Counted from the stretch's first letter, positions 51,901 through 61,976 are shown. The stretch: 64,000 nucleotides of DNA from Pseudomonas sp. G2-4 (GCF_030064125.1 NZ_CP125957.1:5855001-5919000), one strand, 5' to 3'. Translations and numbers: made by a program. Notes: a model not told the origin generated them from the letters alone.

Positions 51901-53283
51901 TTAATCGGCCACCGTCCCCTCGCTCAACTCCTCCAGCGTCTTGCCCCGGGTTTCCATCCCGAACAACCACACCACGCCCGCCGCTACGGCGAAGCACAGC
52001 GCGCCCAGGGCAAATACACCGCCTTGCCCGGTAATGGGGAATACCAGCCCAGTCACCAGGGGCCCGAGCAGCGAACCGACGCGCCCGACCGCCGAGGCAA
52101 AGCCCGAGCCGGTGGCCCGGGCCGAGGTGGGGTACAGCTCCGGCGTGTAGGTGTAGAGCACCGCCCACATGCCGAACAGGAAGAACTGCATCAGCAACCC
52201 GCTGCCGACCAGCAGGCTGACGTTGCCGCCAAACACCGCGCTCTGACCATAAAGGAACGCCATCACTCCGCCGCCCAGCAGCGTGACGATGCACACCGGC
52301 TTGCGCCCCCAACGCTCCACCAGCCAAGCCGCCATCAGGAACCCGGGAATTCCACCCAAGGAAATCAGCACGGTGTAATACACCGACTGAGTCACGGCGA
52401 ACCCCGACTGTTGCAACAAGGCGCTGAGCCAGGACGTCAGGCCATAGAACCCGAGCAAGGCAAAGAACCAGACGCTCCAGATCATCATCGTGCGCTGGCG
52501 ATAAAGCGGCGACCAGATCTGCGCCAAGGCCGAAAAGAAACTCCCCGGCGTACTCGCCACCCTCGGCAGGCGGATCGGCTCCGGCAGGTCCCGACGCCCC
52601 AGCGAGGCACGGACCTTGTCTTCGATTCGCGTGAGCACGGCATCCGCTTCGTCACCTCGCCCAGCCTGTTCCAGCCAGCGCGGCGACTCAGGGATAAAGA
52701 AGCGAATCACCAGGACAAACACCGCCGGCACCGCCAACACCAAAAAGATGTCGCGCCAGCCAATCACCGGCAGCAGGAAATACGAGAGTACGCCCGCCGC
52801 CACGAACCCCAGCGGCCAGAAGCCGTCCATCAGCGCAATGTATCGCCCCCGACGCTTGGCCGGGATCATCTCCGAGAGCATCGACTGGGCTATTGGAAAC
52901 TCCATGCCCATGCCAATACCCAACAGGATACGAAACAGCGTCAACGTCTCGACGTCCTGGGCGGTGGAGCACAAGTAACTGGCGATGCCCCACAACACGA
53001 TGCTCCACTGGAACACTGGTTTTCGCCCGAAGCGATCAGCCAGCATGCCCGACAACGACGCGCCCACCACCATGCCGAAGAAGCTGGAGCTGGCGAGCAA
53101 ACCGGCTTGTGCCGTGCTCAGGCCGAACTCGGTTTTGATCGATCCCAGCAGGAACGTCATCATCGCCAGGTCCATGGAGTCGAAGAAAAACGCCAAGGCA
53201 ATGATGATGAAAATGACCCGGTGATAGCCGCTGATGGGCAGCCGCTCCAGGCGTTCCGCCGCACTGTAACCCTGAGTGTCCAT
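51901..53283 (-). CDS. MFS transporter (sugar-porter/aromatic-acid type)
   Basis: A 460-residue major facilitator with twelve predicted helices. The loop 2-3 motif GMLADRFGRKPVFQW (about 79-93), PESPRWLEQAGRGDEADAVL after helix 6, and the loop 8-9 copy LVERWGRKPVC place it in the metabolite-importing MFS group (NiaP/sugar porter-like). Substrate is not evident. It shares no operon partner; the ArsR-type gene upstream (53378) reads in the same direction. Confidence 0.87.
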   Translation of the reverse strand: MDTQGYSAAERLERLPISGYHRVIFIIIALAFFFDSMDLAMMTFLLGSIKTEFGLSTAQAGLLASSSFFGMVVGASLSGMLADRFGRKPVFQWSIVLWGIASYLCSTAQDVETLTLFRILLGIGMGMEFPIAQSMLSEMIPAKRRGRYIALMDGFWPLGFVAAGVLSYFLLPVIGWRDIFLVLAVPAVFVLVIRFFIPESPRWLEQAGRGDEADAVLTRIEDKVRASLGRRDLPEPIRLPRVASTPGSFFSALAQIWSPLYRQRTMMIWSVWFFALLGFYGLTSWLSALLQQSGFAVTQSVYYTVLISLGGIPGFLMAAWLVERWGRKPVCIVTLLGGGVMAFLYGQSAVFGGNVSLLVGSGLLMQFFLFGMWAVLYTYTPELYPTSARATGSGFASAVGRVGSLLGPLVTGLVFPITGQGGVFALGALCFAVAAGVVWLFGMETRGKTLEELSEGTVAD

Positions 53284-53377
53284 GCCGCATCCCCCAATCC
53301 GATAGTTTCCGGGTCGAGTGTGCGCGAACCTTGCAGGTGGCTATTGCTGAATACGACCTACCGAAAACCCTGAGCGA

Positions 53378-54109
53378 CTAGGCCATCTCCAAAGACTCCT
53401 GCCTGGCGAACCGATGGATTTCCTGCTGGCCGAGCACCGTCACTTGCAAGGCCCGCGAGTCGTTGGGCAGGCTCAGCCAGCCGGATTGCATGAACAGCTG
53501 CAACAACGCCGCCCCCAATGCCCCGCCCATGTGTGGACGGCGCTCGCTCCAGTCCGGACAGGCGCAGGCAATGCGCGCGTTGCGATGGGCCAGTGCCTGG
53601 ATGAACAAACCGTGCTCGGCCAACTGGTTAGCGCCTTTATGGGTAACGATCACCCGCTGGTCGCACTGTTCGATCCACCCGTCATCCAACATTCGTTGAT
53701 ACAGATCAGCGGCCACCGTGCCGCCCAGGTGGTCATCACAGAGCCTGGCGCGCATCAATGAGGCGGGTGCTGTCGGCGCCTTGGTTGGCAGGACGCCACG
53801 TTTGAAGACGTCCGGAATCTGTCGTGGCGTGCTGACCAGGGTCGCGCTGGCCAACGCCTCGACGGCGGCACCGATCTCGGGCGCCGCCAGGCGGAAAAAC
53901 CGCTTGCGGCCCCGGGCTTCGACTTTCAACAGGCCTCCGGCGGACAGGCGTCCCAGATGAGCACTGGCCGAGGACGGCGACAGCCCGGCCAGTAACGCCA
54001 ACTCTTCAGCCTGCCGGGCCGTGCCGTCCATCAAGGCCCACATCATTGCGCTGCGCTTGGGGTCGGCCAGCAGCGTCGCGATCTGGCTGATGCAAGGTGC
54101 ATGTTCCAT
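53378..54109 (-). CDS. ArsR-family transcriptional regulator (long form)
   Basis: A 243-residue regulator. The winged helix lies at about 10-75: CISQIATLLADPKRSAMMWA, LAGLSPSSASAHLGRLSAGG and a wing KVEARGRKRFFRLA. It is about twice the length of classic metal-sensing ArsR proteins and lacks a CxC motif near the recognition helix, so it is not a typical metal sensor. Its C-terminal half is unassigned. It lies 94 bp upstream of the MFS gene and may control it. Confidence 0.85.
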   Translation of the reverse strand: MEHAPCISQIATLLADPKRSAMMWALMDGTARQAEELALLAGLSPSSASAHLGRLSAGGLLKVEARGRKRFFRLAAPEIGAAVEALASATLVSTPRQIPDVFKRGVLPTKAPTAPASLMRARLCDDHLGGTVAADLYQRMLDDGWIEQCDQRVIVTHKGANQLAEHGLFIQALAHRNARIACACPDWSERRPHMGGALGAALLQLFMQSGWLSLPNDSRALQVTVLGQQEIHRFARQESLEMA

Positions 54110-54331
54110 GTATTCACTCCCTGTTGAATCATTCGTCTACTGCTCTGGCGCATATTGACCAGCTATGGGGCCACCCAAAGCGGCCCGACCGCTGTAAATC
54201 GCGCAGCACCTCGTTCGATGCGGCGCCGATTCAGGCGGCCGCTAGTATAAGCGCGGTGATCAAGGTTTCCTGTCCTCCGGAAACCTTTGGAGGCGATTGT
54301 TCGTGAGGGAAAAGTCTCTATTTGCGCGCGA

Positions 54332-55261
54332 CTAATGTCCGCCCCCTGTCGAGAGCGGGAATTGAGCCGTCAACTGACCGCAACGGGCCTGGAGCATCTC
54401 CCGCAAAAGGTTGATGGGTTTGCTCAATTGCGCCCGGTGAGCACACAGCAGATTGAGCGGTGCGCGTTCACATTGCAGGTGCGGCAAAAGAATTTTCAGA
54501 CGCCCGGCCAGCACATCGGTGGAGACATCCAGCCATGATTTATAAGCGACGCCGGCGCCTGCCACCGCCCAGCGTCGAACCACATCGGCGTCGTCACTGA
54601 AGCGGTCACCACTGACGGTGAGGCTCACTTCCCGTTTACCGTCATGAAAACACCAACGGTCATGAACCCGGGTGCCGAGCATGTACAGCAGGCAGTTGTG
54701 CTGGGCCAGTTGCTCCAATTGATGGGGCTCACCATGACGCGCCAGGTATTCCGGCGACGCGCACAGCACCCGGTAGTTATCCGGCGCGACAGGCAAGGCC
54801 ACCAGGCTCGAATCTTCCGGTTCGCCATAACGCAGCGCGATGTCCACCGGCTGCTTGAACAAGTCGGCAATGCGATCGCCCAGCAGCAGCCGCACAGTGA
54901 GCCCGGGATGCTCGCGCTGGAAGGCATCCAGCCAGGGCAGCAGCAGGTTGCGCCCCAGGTCCGAGGGGGCGGACAACTGCAACACCCCGCTGACCTGATC
55001 CTGGCCGCTGGTCAACAACCGTCGCCCTTCCTCGAGACTGCCCAGCGCAGCGCGGGCATATTCGAGGAACCCTTCGCCCTCTGCCGTCAGGCGCAAACTG
55101 CGCGTGGAGCGAGCCAACAGGCGCGCGCCCAGCTGATGTTCGATCCGCTTCAACGCGGCACTGGCCACCGCCGCCGACAGATCCATCACCCTGGCCGCGG
55201 CAGAAAGACTGCCCAGATCCGCCGCCCGGACAAACAACTGCAAGTCATCGAATCGAAGCAT
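54332..55261 (-). CDS. LysR-family transcriptional regulator
   Basis: A 309-residue LysR regulator: winged helix at about 10-65 (GSLSAAARVMDLSAAVASAA, then RIEHQLGARLLARSTRSLRL), then an effector domain of the CrgA/PA2477-like type (VRLLLGDRIADLFKQPVDIA). It is divergent from the alcohol dehydrogenase family gene at 55376 across 114 bp and is its probable regulator. Confidence 0.9.
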   Translation of the reverse strand: MLRFDDLQLFVRAADLGSLSAAARVMDLSAAVASAALKRIEHQLGARLLARSTRSLRLTAEGEGFLEYARAALGSLEEGRRLLTSGQDQVSGVLQLSAPSDLGRNLLLPWLDAFQREHPGLTVRLLLGDRIADLFKQPVDIALRYGEPEDSSLVALPVAPDNYRVLCASPEYLARHGEPHQLEQLAQHNCLLYMLGTRVHDRWCFHDGKREVSLTVSGDRFSDDADVVRRWAVAGAGVAYKSWLDVSTDVLAGRLKILLPHLQCERAPLNLLCAHRAQLSKPINLLREMLQARCGQLTAQFPLSTGGGH

Positions 55262-55375
55262 GACGGCCCCATTATCAAAAAATTATTGAAAGACCCTGTT
55301 GTTTTAGCCGCTTTTATCTCGCCGATAAATACCTAAACATTGGCTCCATCGAAACTCACCTCACGGAGCCGCTTC

Positions 55376-56389
55376 ATGAAAGCCATCGCCTACTACCATT
55401 CGCTGCCCATCACCGACCCGCAATCGCTGCAAGACATCGAGCTGCCAGAGCCCGTCGCCGGCCCACGGGACTTGCTGGTGCAGGTCAGGGCCATCTCGGT
55501 CAACCCGGTGGACACCAAGGTCCGCCAGAACGTACAGCCCGAAGACGGCGCCGCCAAAGTGCTGGGCTGGGACGTGGCTGGCGTGGTCAAAGCAGTGGGC
55601 CCTGAAGTCACGCTGTTCAAGGCCGGGGACAAGGTGTTCTACGCCGGCTCCATCGCTCGTGCCGGCGGAAACAGCGAGTTGCATGTGGTGGACGAGCGCA
55701 TCGTCGGCCACATGCCCAAGACCCTCGGTTTTGCCGAAGCGGCGGCACTGCCGTTGACGGCCATTACCGCGTGGGAGCTGCTGTTCGAGCGGTTGCACAT
55801 CCAGGAAGACCAAAGCGACCAAGGCCAGAGCTTGTTGATCGTCGGTGCCGCGGGCGGCGTGGGGTCGATCCTGACGCAACTGGCCAGCCAGCTCACCGGG
55901 CTAAAAGTCATTGGCACCGCTTCCCGTGCGCAGACACAGGATTGGGTGCGCGGGCTGGGCGCCGACTTGGTGATCGACCACAGCCGCCCATTGAGCGAAG
56001 TATTGAAAGAAGCAGGCCAGCCTCAGGTGACCCACGTCGCCAGCCTGACCCAGACCGACCAGCACCTGGATCAGTTGGTCGAAGCCCTGGCGCCCCAGGG
56101 CAAACTGGCGCTGATCGACGATCCCAAGGCGTTGGACGTGACCACGCTCAAGCGCAAGAGCCTGTCGCTGCATTGGGAATTCATGTACACCCGCTCGCTG
56201 TTCGAAACGGCCGACATGATTGAACAGCACAAACTGCTCAACCGCGTGGCCGCGCTGGTCGACGCCGGCACGCTGAAGACGACGGTTGGCGAGCACTTCG
56301 GCACCATCAATGCCGAGAACTTGCGTCGGGCTCATGGTTTGCTGGAAAGCGGCAAGTCCAAGGGCAAGATTGTGCTTGAAGGCTTCTGA
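55376..56389 (+). CDS. zinc-type alcohol dehydrogenase / quinone oxidoreductase family protein
   Basis: A 337-residue MDR-superfamily NAD(P)H oxidoreductase. N-terminal GroES-like part has RDLLVQVRAISVNPVDTKVR and VLGWDVAGVV; nucleotide-binding motif LIVGAAGGVGSI lies near 155. The zinc ligands of true alcohol dehydrogenases are absent, so it is a quinone- or enone-reductase-like member. ATG 55376 with GGAG upstream gives the usual start (MKAIAYYHSLPI). It is divergent from, and probably regulated by, the LysR gene at 54332. Confidence 0.88.
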   Translation: MKAIAYYHSLPITDPQSLQDIELPEPVAGPRDLLVQVRAISVNPVDTKVRQNVQPEDGAAKVLGWDVAGVVKAVGPEVTLFKAGDKVFYAGSIARAGGNSELHVVDERIVGHMPKTLGFAEAAALPLTAITAWELLFERLHIQEDQSDQGQSLLIVGAAGGVGSILTQLASQLTGLKVIGTASRAQTQDWVRGLGADLVIDHSRPLSEVLKEAGQPQVTHVASLTQTDQHLDQLVEALAPQGKLALIDDPKALDVTTLKRKSLSLHWEFMYTRSLFETADMIEQHKLLNRVAALVDAGTLKTTVGEHFGTINAENLRRAHGLLESGKSKGKIVLEGF

Positions 56390-56429
56390 CTATTTTGTGG
56401 CAGCCAAAACCCTTGGTTTGTTAACCCAC

Positions 56430-56520
56430 TGTGGCGAGGGAGCTTGCTCTCGCTGGGGCGCGCAGCGGCCCTGTTTTGGGGCTGCTGCGCAGCCCAGCGG
56501 GAGCAAGCTCCCTCGCCACA
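56430..56520. repeat. variant REP doublet
   Basis: TGTGGCGAGGGAGCTTGCTC at 56430 and an inverted copy ending GCTCCCTCGCCACA at 56520. It is a different REP subtype from the other seven doublets in the window (GGCGAGGGAGC rather than GGGAGCGAGC). Confidence 0.88.
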
Positions 56521-56645
56521 ACAAGTGTTGTATCAACCAGGGATTGCACCGTCAGTCCGAGAGTTGACCGTTGTCACAATTGCGATCGCAATCCGGTCTA
56601 CACTCGAGGCCTTTGCAACGTAATCTTTTCGTAAGGAGGTCAGCA

Positions 56646-56816
56646 ATGAAGATCCTGATAAAAGAAGTGGCAAAATCCCAATGGCAGGTGCGCCTCGACC
56701 AGCACGTCGTGACTTTCCGCACCGAGGCCGAAGCCCAGGCCTTTACCGCCACCCTGCAAGCGCGACTTCACGCGCCCCATCATTTCCCCGAACAGCAGCA
56801 GCGCGCGGCCGGCTGA
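56646..56816 (+). CDS. small conserved hypothetical protein
   Basis: A 56-residue protein starting at ATG 56646 (MKILIKEVAKSQWQVRLDQH) with a strong AAGGAGGT before it. The sequence alternates beta-strand and helix (VVTFRTEAEAQAFTATLQAR), like DUF2188-type small proteins. Function unknown. It is convergent with the Bcr/CflA gene (one base apart). Confidence 0.72.
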   Translation: MKILIKEVAKSQWQVRLDQHVVTFRTEAEAQAFTATLQARLHAPHHFPEQQQRAAG

Positions 56817-56817
56817 C

Positions 56818-58020
56818 TCAGCCCTGGCGACTGGCCTCGGCCAGCGCCCGGGCATTTTGCAGGCGGCGGGTCAGCATCGCTGCCCCCACCACCAAGAGTC
56901 CACAAAGGCTGATGACCAGCGCCATCGGTACGGCGGTGCCGTCATGCAGCGCCGCCACCAACGAGGCGGCCCCGGCGGCCACGGAAAACTGCAAGCATCC
57001 CAGCATCGCCGAAGCACTGCCGGCCCGGGCGCCCTGCCCGTTCATCGCGCAGGCCGATGCGTTGGGCAGGATGCAACCCAGGCTGGCAATGCAGATAAAC
57101 AGCGGAATCAGCAGCGGCCACAAATGCTCCGGCCGCAAGGCGCTGATGGCCAGCAGACTCAAACCGGCAGCCAGGTAGATCCACACCGCGCGGCTCAGCA
57201 GAAAGGCCGGGCCACGTTTGGCTAACAACCGGGCATTGACCTGCGCCACCAGAATGAAGCCTGCGGCGTTGGTACCGAACAGCCAGCCGAAGTGCTCGGC
57301 CGGCACACCGTAGAGTTTGATGAATACGAAAGGTGAACCGGCGATGTAGGCAAACATCCCGGCGATAGCGATGCCCCCCGTCAGCGCATGACCGAGGTAG
57401 ACCGAGTCGGTCAATAGACGACCGTATTGGCGCAGCGCACCTGACAACGGTTGCCGAGGCACATGATCCGGCAAGCTTTCCGGCAGCCACAAGGCCACGG
57501 CCGTGGACGCCAATGCGCTGAACAGGGTCAGCGCAATGAAGATCGATTGCCAGCCGTACACGTTCACCAACAATCCGCCGAGCATCGGCGCGAGAATCGG
57601 CGCCAACCCCATCACCAGCATCAACTGCGAGAACACCTTGGCCGAGCCCACCGCGTCGCATTTATCGCTGACCACCGCCCGGGAAATCACCATCCCGGCG
57701 CATCCACCCAGGGCCTGGACGAAGCGTGCGCCAATCAGCCATTCGAGGTTCGGCGCGTAGGCACAGGCCAGGGACGCCAAGGTGAACAAGCCGACGCCGA
57801 CCAGCAACGGAATGCGTCGCCCGAAGCGATCCGCCACCGGCCCATAGGCCAGTTGCCCAATGGACAACCCGAGAAAATACGCCGCCAGGGTCAACTGGAT
57901 GTGGTTCTCGTCGGTACCGAAGGCGGTTGCCATCGCCGGAAAGGCTGGCAAGTAAAAGTCGATCGCCAAGGGACCGAAAGCGCTCAAGGCGCCAAGAATC
58001 AGAATGGTACGAAGGTTCAT
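56818..58020 (-). CDS. Bcr/CflA-family multidrug efflux MFS transporter
   Basis: A 400-residue twelve-helix exporter. N-terminal LGALSAFGPLAIDFYLPAFP is the Bcr/CflA hallmark, followed by LAYGPVADRFGRRIPLLVG (about 57-75) and the drug:H+ motif C region GGCAGMVISRAVVSD. Relatives export bicyclomycin, chloramphenicol and sulfonamides; the substrate here is unknown. It ends one base from the small gene on the opposite strand. Confidence 0.9.
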   Translation of the reverse strand: MNLRTILILGALSAFGPLAIDFYLPAFPAMATAFGTDENHIQLTLAAYFLGLSIGQLAYGPVADRFGRRIPLLVGVGLFTLASLACAYAPNLEWLIGARFVQALGGCAGMVISRAVVSDKCDAVGSAKVFSQLMLVMGLAPILAPMLGGLLVNVYGWQSIFIALTLFSALASTAVALWLPESLPDHVPRQPLSGALRQYGRLLTDSVYLGHALTGGIAIAGMFAYIAGSPFVFIKLYGVPAEHFGWLFGTNAAGFILVAQVNARLLAKRGPAFLLSRAVWIYLAAGLSLLAISALRPEHLWPLLIPLFICIASLGCILPNASACAMNGQGARAGSASAMLGCLQFSVAAGAASLVAALHDGTAVPMALVISLCGLLVVGAAMLTRRLQNARALAEASRQG

Positions 58021-58115
58021 CGGGCGTCCATCTCAGGCGTCAGTCGGCAGCCCGACAGTTTAACCTTGCCGGGCGCCCTTGAACATTCCGATAGGTCGCT
58101 AACGATTAAAAACCT

Positions 58116-58313
58116 TCACCTCGGACTGACTTCATACCCCTCTTCCTTGATGGCCTCCAGCACGGCATCAACCGGCAACGCGCTCTGGACCTGAACGGTC
58201 TTGGCGCCCAGGTCGACTTGCACTTCGGCCGCTGGATCCTTGGCCTGGACAGCCTGGGTAATCGCCTTGACGCAGTGACCGCAGGACATTCCCTGGACAT
58301 TGAAAGTTTGCAT
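58116..58313 (-). CDS. copZ: copper chaperone (HMA domain), CopZ-like
   Basis: A 65-residue heavy-metal-associated protein with the metal loop GMSCGHC (8-14) and the usual ferredoxin-like fold (VQVDLGAKTVQVQSALPVDA; EEGYEVSP). It takes Cu(I) to CopA. ATG 58313 has AAAGGAG upstream. Transcription starts from a CueR-type promoter at 58344-58374. Confidence 0.92.
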   Translation of the reverse strand: MQTFNVQGMSCGHCVKAITQAVQAKDPAAEVQVDLGAKTVQVQSALPVDAVLEAIKEEGYEVSPR

Positions 58314-58343
58314 GAGCTGACTCCTTTGGATGAGGTTGCCGAT

Positions 58344-58374
58344 AGCTTCAAGCTTGCCATCATGGCAAGGTCAA
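58344..58374 (-). promoter_or_regulatory. CueR-type promoter/operator of copZ
   Basis: On the minus strand TTGACC (-35; 58369-58374) and GAAGCT (-10-like; 58344-58349) are spaced 19 bp apart, with the dyad CTTGCCATGATGGCAAG between. The long spacer filled by a dyad is diagnostic of MerR/CueR control. Confidence 0.82.
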
Positions 58375-58460
58375 GTTCTGGCGCAAACTGCCGGGCTGGC
58401 AATCGGCACCGCGCTCAGCCAAGCTGCACACATCAAGGATTTCACACCGGAGGTTCAGCC

Positions 58461-58844
58461 ATGCGCTGGTCAGCGTTCAGCCTGTTTTGCATGCTCGGTT
58501 TTTCAGCGATGAGTCCCCAGGCATCGGCCGCCGGCGAAGATTACGGCGTGCTGATCATTTCCCGCGAGCGCCTGGAAGTGGCGACTTCCTGCGAAATCGG
58601 CATTTACATCCAGGATCAGCTCTCGGCTCGGTTGTTCCAGGAGCAGAGCACCTCTTTCAACTTGCCGGCGGGCACGGTCTCCCTGCGCTTGAAGCTGCTG
58701 CCGGGCCAAGCGCCGGGGTGCAACCCGGGCATGCTCGCGCCGGGCTCACAGGAAATTACCCTCGGCGCCGGAGATATCCTGAAGTTCCGCATTGCCATGA
58801 ATCAACAAGGCATGTACCTCAAGCAAGCTGCGCTCGGTTACTGA
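58461..58844 (+). CDS. secreted hypothetical protein, divergent from copZ
   Basis: A 127-residue protein with a signal peptide (residues 1-23, SAFSLFCMLGFSAMSPQASA) and GGAGG before ATG 58461. The mature part has two conserved-looking cysteines (ATSCEIGIY; APGCNPGM) that may form a disulfide. The form resembles periplasmic beta-sandwich proteins, but I recognise no family. It sits between two CueR-controlled promoters, yet no copper-binding motif (Met/His cluster) is evident. Confidence 0.7.
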   Translation: MRWSAFSLFCMLGFSAMSPQASAAGEDYGVLIISRERLEVATSCEIGIYIQDQLSARLFQEQSTSFNLPAGTVSLRLKLLPGQAPGCNPGMLAPGSQEITLGAGDILKFRIAMNQQGMYLKQAALGY

Positions 58845-58891
58845 CCTCACCCCATTAAAGGTGAGCCCGTGCAAGCCTTTTGGATTGGCGC

Positions 58892-58922
58892 TTGACCTTG
58901 CCAGCATGGCAAGGTTGATCCT
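58892..58922 (+). promoter_or_regulatory. CueR-type promoter/operator of copA
   Basis: TTGACC (58892-58897), 19-bp spacer containing the dyad ACCTTGCCAGCATGGCAAGG, then GATCCT (58917-58922). It has the same architecture as the copZ site and as E. coli copA. It lies 30 bp before the copA start. Confidence 0.87.
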
Positions 58923-58951
58923 GTGGTCATTCACTACAGGGAGCTTGAGCG

Positions 58952-61345
58952 ATGTCCGAACCCACCACTTTCGATCTGCCGATTGCCGGCATGACCTGCG
59001 CCAGCTGCGCCGGGCGGGTCGAGCGGGCTTTGAACAAAGTTGCCGGCGCTAGCGCCGTCAGCGTCAACCTGGCGACCGAACAGGCGCGGGTCCAGGCGCC
59101 CGAGGGCAGCCTGCCCGCCTTGATGCAGGCCGTCGAACAGGCCGGCTACAGCGTTCCCGCTCAAACCCTGGAGTTGAGCATCGAAGGCATGACCTGCGCA
59201 TCCTGCGTCGGCCGGGTCGAACGCGCCCTGAGCAAAGTCGCCGGTGTGAACAGCGTCAGCGTCAACCTCGCCAACGAGCGAGCCCACCTCGAATTGCTCG
59301 GCCAGGTCGATCCGCAGATTTTGATCGATGCGGTCAAGCGTGCCGGCTATGACGCCAATGTCTGGCGAGCCGAGCAGCCCCATGACGGACAAACCAGCCG
59401 TCTGAACCGTGAACGCCTGGCACTGGTGCTGGCAATTTTGCTGGCCACGCCCTTGGTGTTGCCGATGCTGTTGCAGCCATTCGGCGTGTACTGGATGTTG
59501 CCGGCCTGGGTGCAGTTCGCCCTGGCGACACCGGTGCAATTCATCTTCGGCGCGCGCTTTTATGTCGCCGCCTTCAAGGCCGTGCGTGCCGGCGCCGGGA
59601 ATATGGACCTGCTGGTGGCCCTGGGCACCAGCGCCGGCTACGGCTTGAGCGTGTATCAGTGGGCCAGCGCCCATCACGGCAGCATGCCGCACCTGTATTT
59701 CGAAGCTTCAGCCGTGGTGATTGCCCTGGTCCTGCTGGGCAAGTACCTGGAAAGCCGCGCCAAACGGCAGACAGCCAGCTCCATCCGTGCCCTCGAAGCC
59801 TTGCGGCCGGAGCGGGCGATCCAGGTGGTCGAAGGCCAGGAACGGGACGTCGCCATCAGCGCCCTGCGTTTGAATGACCTGGTGCTGGTCAAGCCCGGCG
59901 AACGCTTCCCGGTGGACGGTGAGGTGCTTGAGGGCCAGAGCCACGCCGACGAGGCGCTGATCAGCGGCGAAAGCCTGCCGGTGCCCAAACAACCCGGCGA
60001 CAAGGTCACCGGCGGCGCCATCAATGGCGAGGGCCGACTGCTGGTGCGCACGCAAGCCTTGGGCACCGAAACCGTCCTGGCGCGCATCATCCGCCTGGTG
60101 GAAGACGCCCAGGCAGCCAAGGCACCGATTCAGAAACTGGTGGATAAAGTCAGCCAGGTCTTCGTGCCGGTGGTACTGGTGCTGGCCCTCGCAACGCTGG
60201 TCGGCTGGTGGCTGTACGGTGCGCCACTGGAAACCGCACTGATCAACGCCGTCGCCGTGCTGGTGATTGCCTGCCCATGCGCCCTGGGCCTGGCGACACC
60301 CACGGCGATCATGGCCGGCACCGGCGTGGCCGCGCGCCACGGGATTTTGATCAAGGACGCCGAGGCCCTGGAGCGCGCCCATGAAGTCGATACGGTAGTG
60401 TTCGACAAAACCGGCACCCTGACCTCCGGCACACCGCGCATCGCCCACATGACCGCCCTCACGGGTGACGAAGACACGCTGCTGAAAATGGCCGGCGCGC
60501 TGCAACGTGGCAGCGAACATCCCCTCGCCAAAGCGGTGCTGGACGCCTGCGCCGAGCGCGGCCTGGACGTTCCGGATGTCAGCGACAGCCAATCCCTGGC
60601 CGGACGCGGCATTGCCGGCAGCCTCGACGGTCGCCGCCTGGCCCTGGGTAATCGGCGTCTGTTGGACGAACTCGGCCTGAGCCCCGGCTCGCTGGCCGAG
60701 TCGGCACAGGCGTGGGAAATCGAAGGCCGGACCCTGTCCTGGCTGATCGATCAAGACGCGACGCCTCGGGTGTTGGGCCTGTTCGCCTTCGGTGACACCC
60801 TCAAGCCCGGCGCCCTCGCTGCCGTACAGGCTTTGAATGAGCGCCACATCGCCAGTCACTTGCTCACGGGCGACAACCGGGGCAGCGCCCGGGTGGTGGC
60901 CGAGGCGCTGGGAATCACCCAGGTCCATGCCGAAGTGCTGCCCGCGGATAAGTCCGCCATCGTCCAGCAGTTGAAAACGCATTCGGTGGTGGCGATGGTC
61001 GGCGACGGCATCAACGACGCCCCGGCCCTGGCCGCCGCCGACATCGGCATCGCCATGGGCGGCGGCACCGACGTGGCGATGCACGCCGCCGGGATCACCC
61101 TCATGCGTGGCGATCCACGGTTGGTGCCGGCGGCCCTCGACATCAGCCGCAAGACCTACGCCAAGATCCGCCAGAATCTGTTTTGGGCATTCGTCTATAA
61201 CCTGATTGGCATTCCGCTGGCGGCGTTCGGCTTCCTCAACCCGGTGCTGGCCGGCGCGGCCATGGCGCTGTCGAGCGTCAGCGTGGTGAGTAATGCGTTA
61301 CTGTTGAAATTCTGGACACCCAAGCGGTTGGAGGACAAGCGATGA
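58952..61345 (+). CDS. copA: copper-exporting P1B-type ATPase CopA
   Basis: A 797-residue Cu(I)-exporting ATPase. Two N-terminal HMA domains carry GMTCASC (Cys at 16/19 and 82/85). Transport motif [10 protein letters not shown], phosphorylation motif DKTGTLT, phosphatase motif SGES, the HP dipeptide in [11 protein letters not shown] and hinge [16 protein letters not shown] are intact. It is driven by a CueR-type promoter and overlaps cueR by 4 bp, so copper induces both. Confidence 0.96.
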   Translation: MSEPTTFDLPIAGMTCASCAGRVERALNKVAGASAVSVNLATEQARVQAPEGSLPALMQAVEQAGYSVPAQTLELSIEGMTCASCVGRVERALSKVAGVNSVSVNLANERAHLELLGQVDPQILIDAVKRAGYDANVWRAEQPHDGQTSRLNRERLALVLAILLATPLVLPMLLQPFGVYWMLPAWVQFALATPVQFIFGARFYVAAFKAVRAGAGNMDLLVALGTSAGYGLSVYQWASAHHGSMPHLYFEASAVVIALVLLGKYLESRAKRQTASSIRALEALRPERAIQVVEGQERDVAISALRLNDLVLVKPGERFPVDGEVLEGQSHADEALISGESLPVPKQPGDKVTGGAINGEGRLLVRTQALGTETVLARIIRLVEDAQAAKAPIQKLVDKVSQVFVPVVLVLALATLVGWWLYGAPLETALINAVAVLVIACPCALGLATPTAIMAGTGVAARHGILIKDAEALERAHEVDTVVFDKTGTLTSGTPRIAHMTALTGDEDTLLKMAGALQRGSEHPLAKAVLDACAERGLDVPDVSDSQSLAGRGIAGSLDGRRLALGNRRLLDELGLSPGSLAESAQAWEIEGRTLSWLIDQDATPRVLGLFAFGDTLKPGALAAVQALNERHIASHLLTGDNRGSARVVAEALGITQVHAEVLPADKSAIVQQLKTHSVVAMVGDGINDAPALAAADIGIAMGGGTDVAMHAAGITLMRGDPRLVPAALDISRKTYAKIRQNLFWAFVYNLIGIPLAAFGFLNPVLAGAAMALSSVSVVSNALLLKFWTPKRLEDKR

Positions 61346-61755
61346 ACATCGGCCAAGCGGCCCACCAGAGCGGCCTGAGCGCGAAGATGATTCGCTATTA
61401 CGAGTCCATCGGCCTGCTCAAGGCAGCCCACCGCACCGACAGCGGCTACCGGATCTATGGCGCCGAGGACCTGCATACGCTGGCCTTTATCAAGCGCTCC
61501 CGGGACCTTGGGTTTTCACTGGAAGAGGTCGGCAAACTGCTGACCCTCTGGCAGGATCGCCAACGGGCTAGCGCTGACGTCAAGGCTCTGGCTCGGCAAC
61601 ACATCGATGAGCTGAACCAGAAAATCCGCGAATTGGCCGAACTGCGTGACACCCTTCAGGATCTGGTGGAGCACTGTCATGGTGATCATCGTCCGGATTG
61701 TCCGATTCTCAAGGAATTGGCTTCGGGGTGTTGCCAGGAGGCAGCGCCCCCCTGA
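61342..61755 (+). CDS. cueR: copper-responsive MerR regulator CueR
   Basis: A 137-residue MerR protein: winged helix at 1-70 ([36 protein letters not shown]), dimer helix, and the Cu(I) loop with two cysteines separated by seven residues (CHGDHRPDC, near 112-120), as in E. coli CueR. A further cysteine pair (GCC) is at the C-terminus. It overlaps copA by 4 bp, giving feedback control of the copper module. Confidence 0.93.
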   Translation: MNIGQAAHQSGLSAKMIRYYESIGLLKAAHRTDSGYRIYGAEDLHTLAFIKRSRDLGFSLEEVGKLLTLWQDRQRASADVKALARQHIDELNQKIRELAELRDTLQDLVEHCHGDHRPDCPILKELASGCCQEAAPP

Positions 61756-61812
61756 CAGTCCCAAGAACACCTCCCTCTGTGTGGACACCAATGCCATGAA
61801 GCACCCAACCCC

Positions 61813-61902
61813 TGTGGGAGCGAGCCTGCTCGCGATGGCGTCGGCATGTTCAATAGTGATGCAAGCTGACCCACCGCTATCGCGAGCAGGCTCGCTCCCA
61901 CA
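61813..61902. repeat. REP doublet (inverted pair)
   Basis: TGTGGGAGCGAGCCTGCTCG at 61813 and its inverted copy ending at 61902, with C for T in the loop side (GAGCAGGCTC). It lies between cueR and the kinase gene. Confidence 0.92.
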
Positions 61903-61937
61903 AGGGATTTGCGCAGGGGCTGAGTTTCTTGGCAGCC

Positions 61938-61964
61938 ACAAAAAACCCGGCCTTGGCCGGGTTT
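61938..61964 (-). terminator. rho-independent terminator of the RIO kinase gene
   Basis: AAACCCGGCC and GGCCGGGTTT pair perfectly around TT; on the minus strand a T-run follows. It ends 13 bp past the stop codon. Confidence 0.92.
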
Positions 61965-61976
61965 CTGATCAACCAA

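Noticed and set aside
52024..53373. 449-codon open frame opposite the MFS transporter
   Set aside because: It is the antisense of an intact, well recognised transporter in high-G+C DNA, with a low-complexity Arg/His/Gln composition and no family match.
59708..61084. 458-codon minus-strand frame opposite copA
   Set aside because: Antisense shadow of copA; composition is typical of a complementary-frame artefact.
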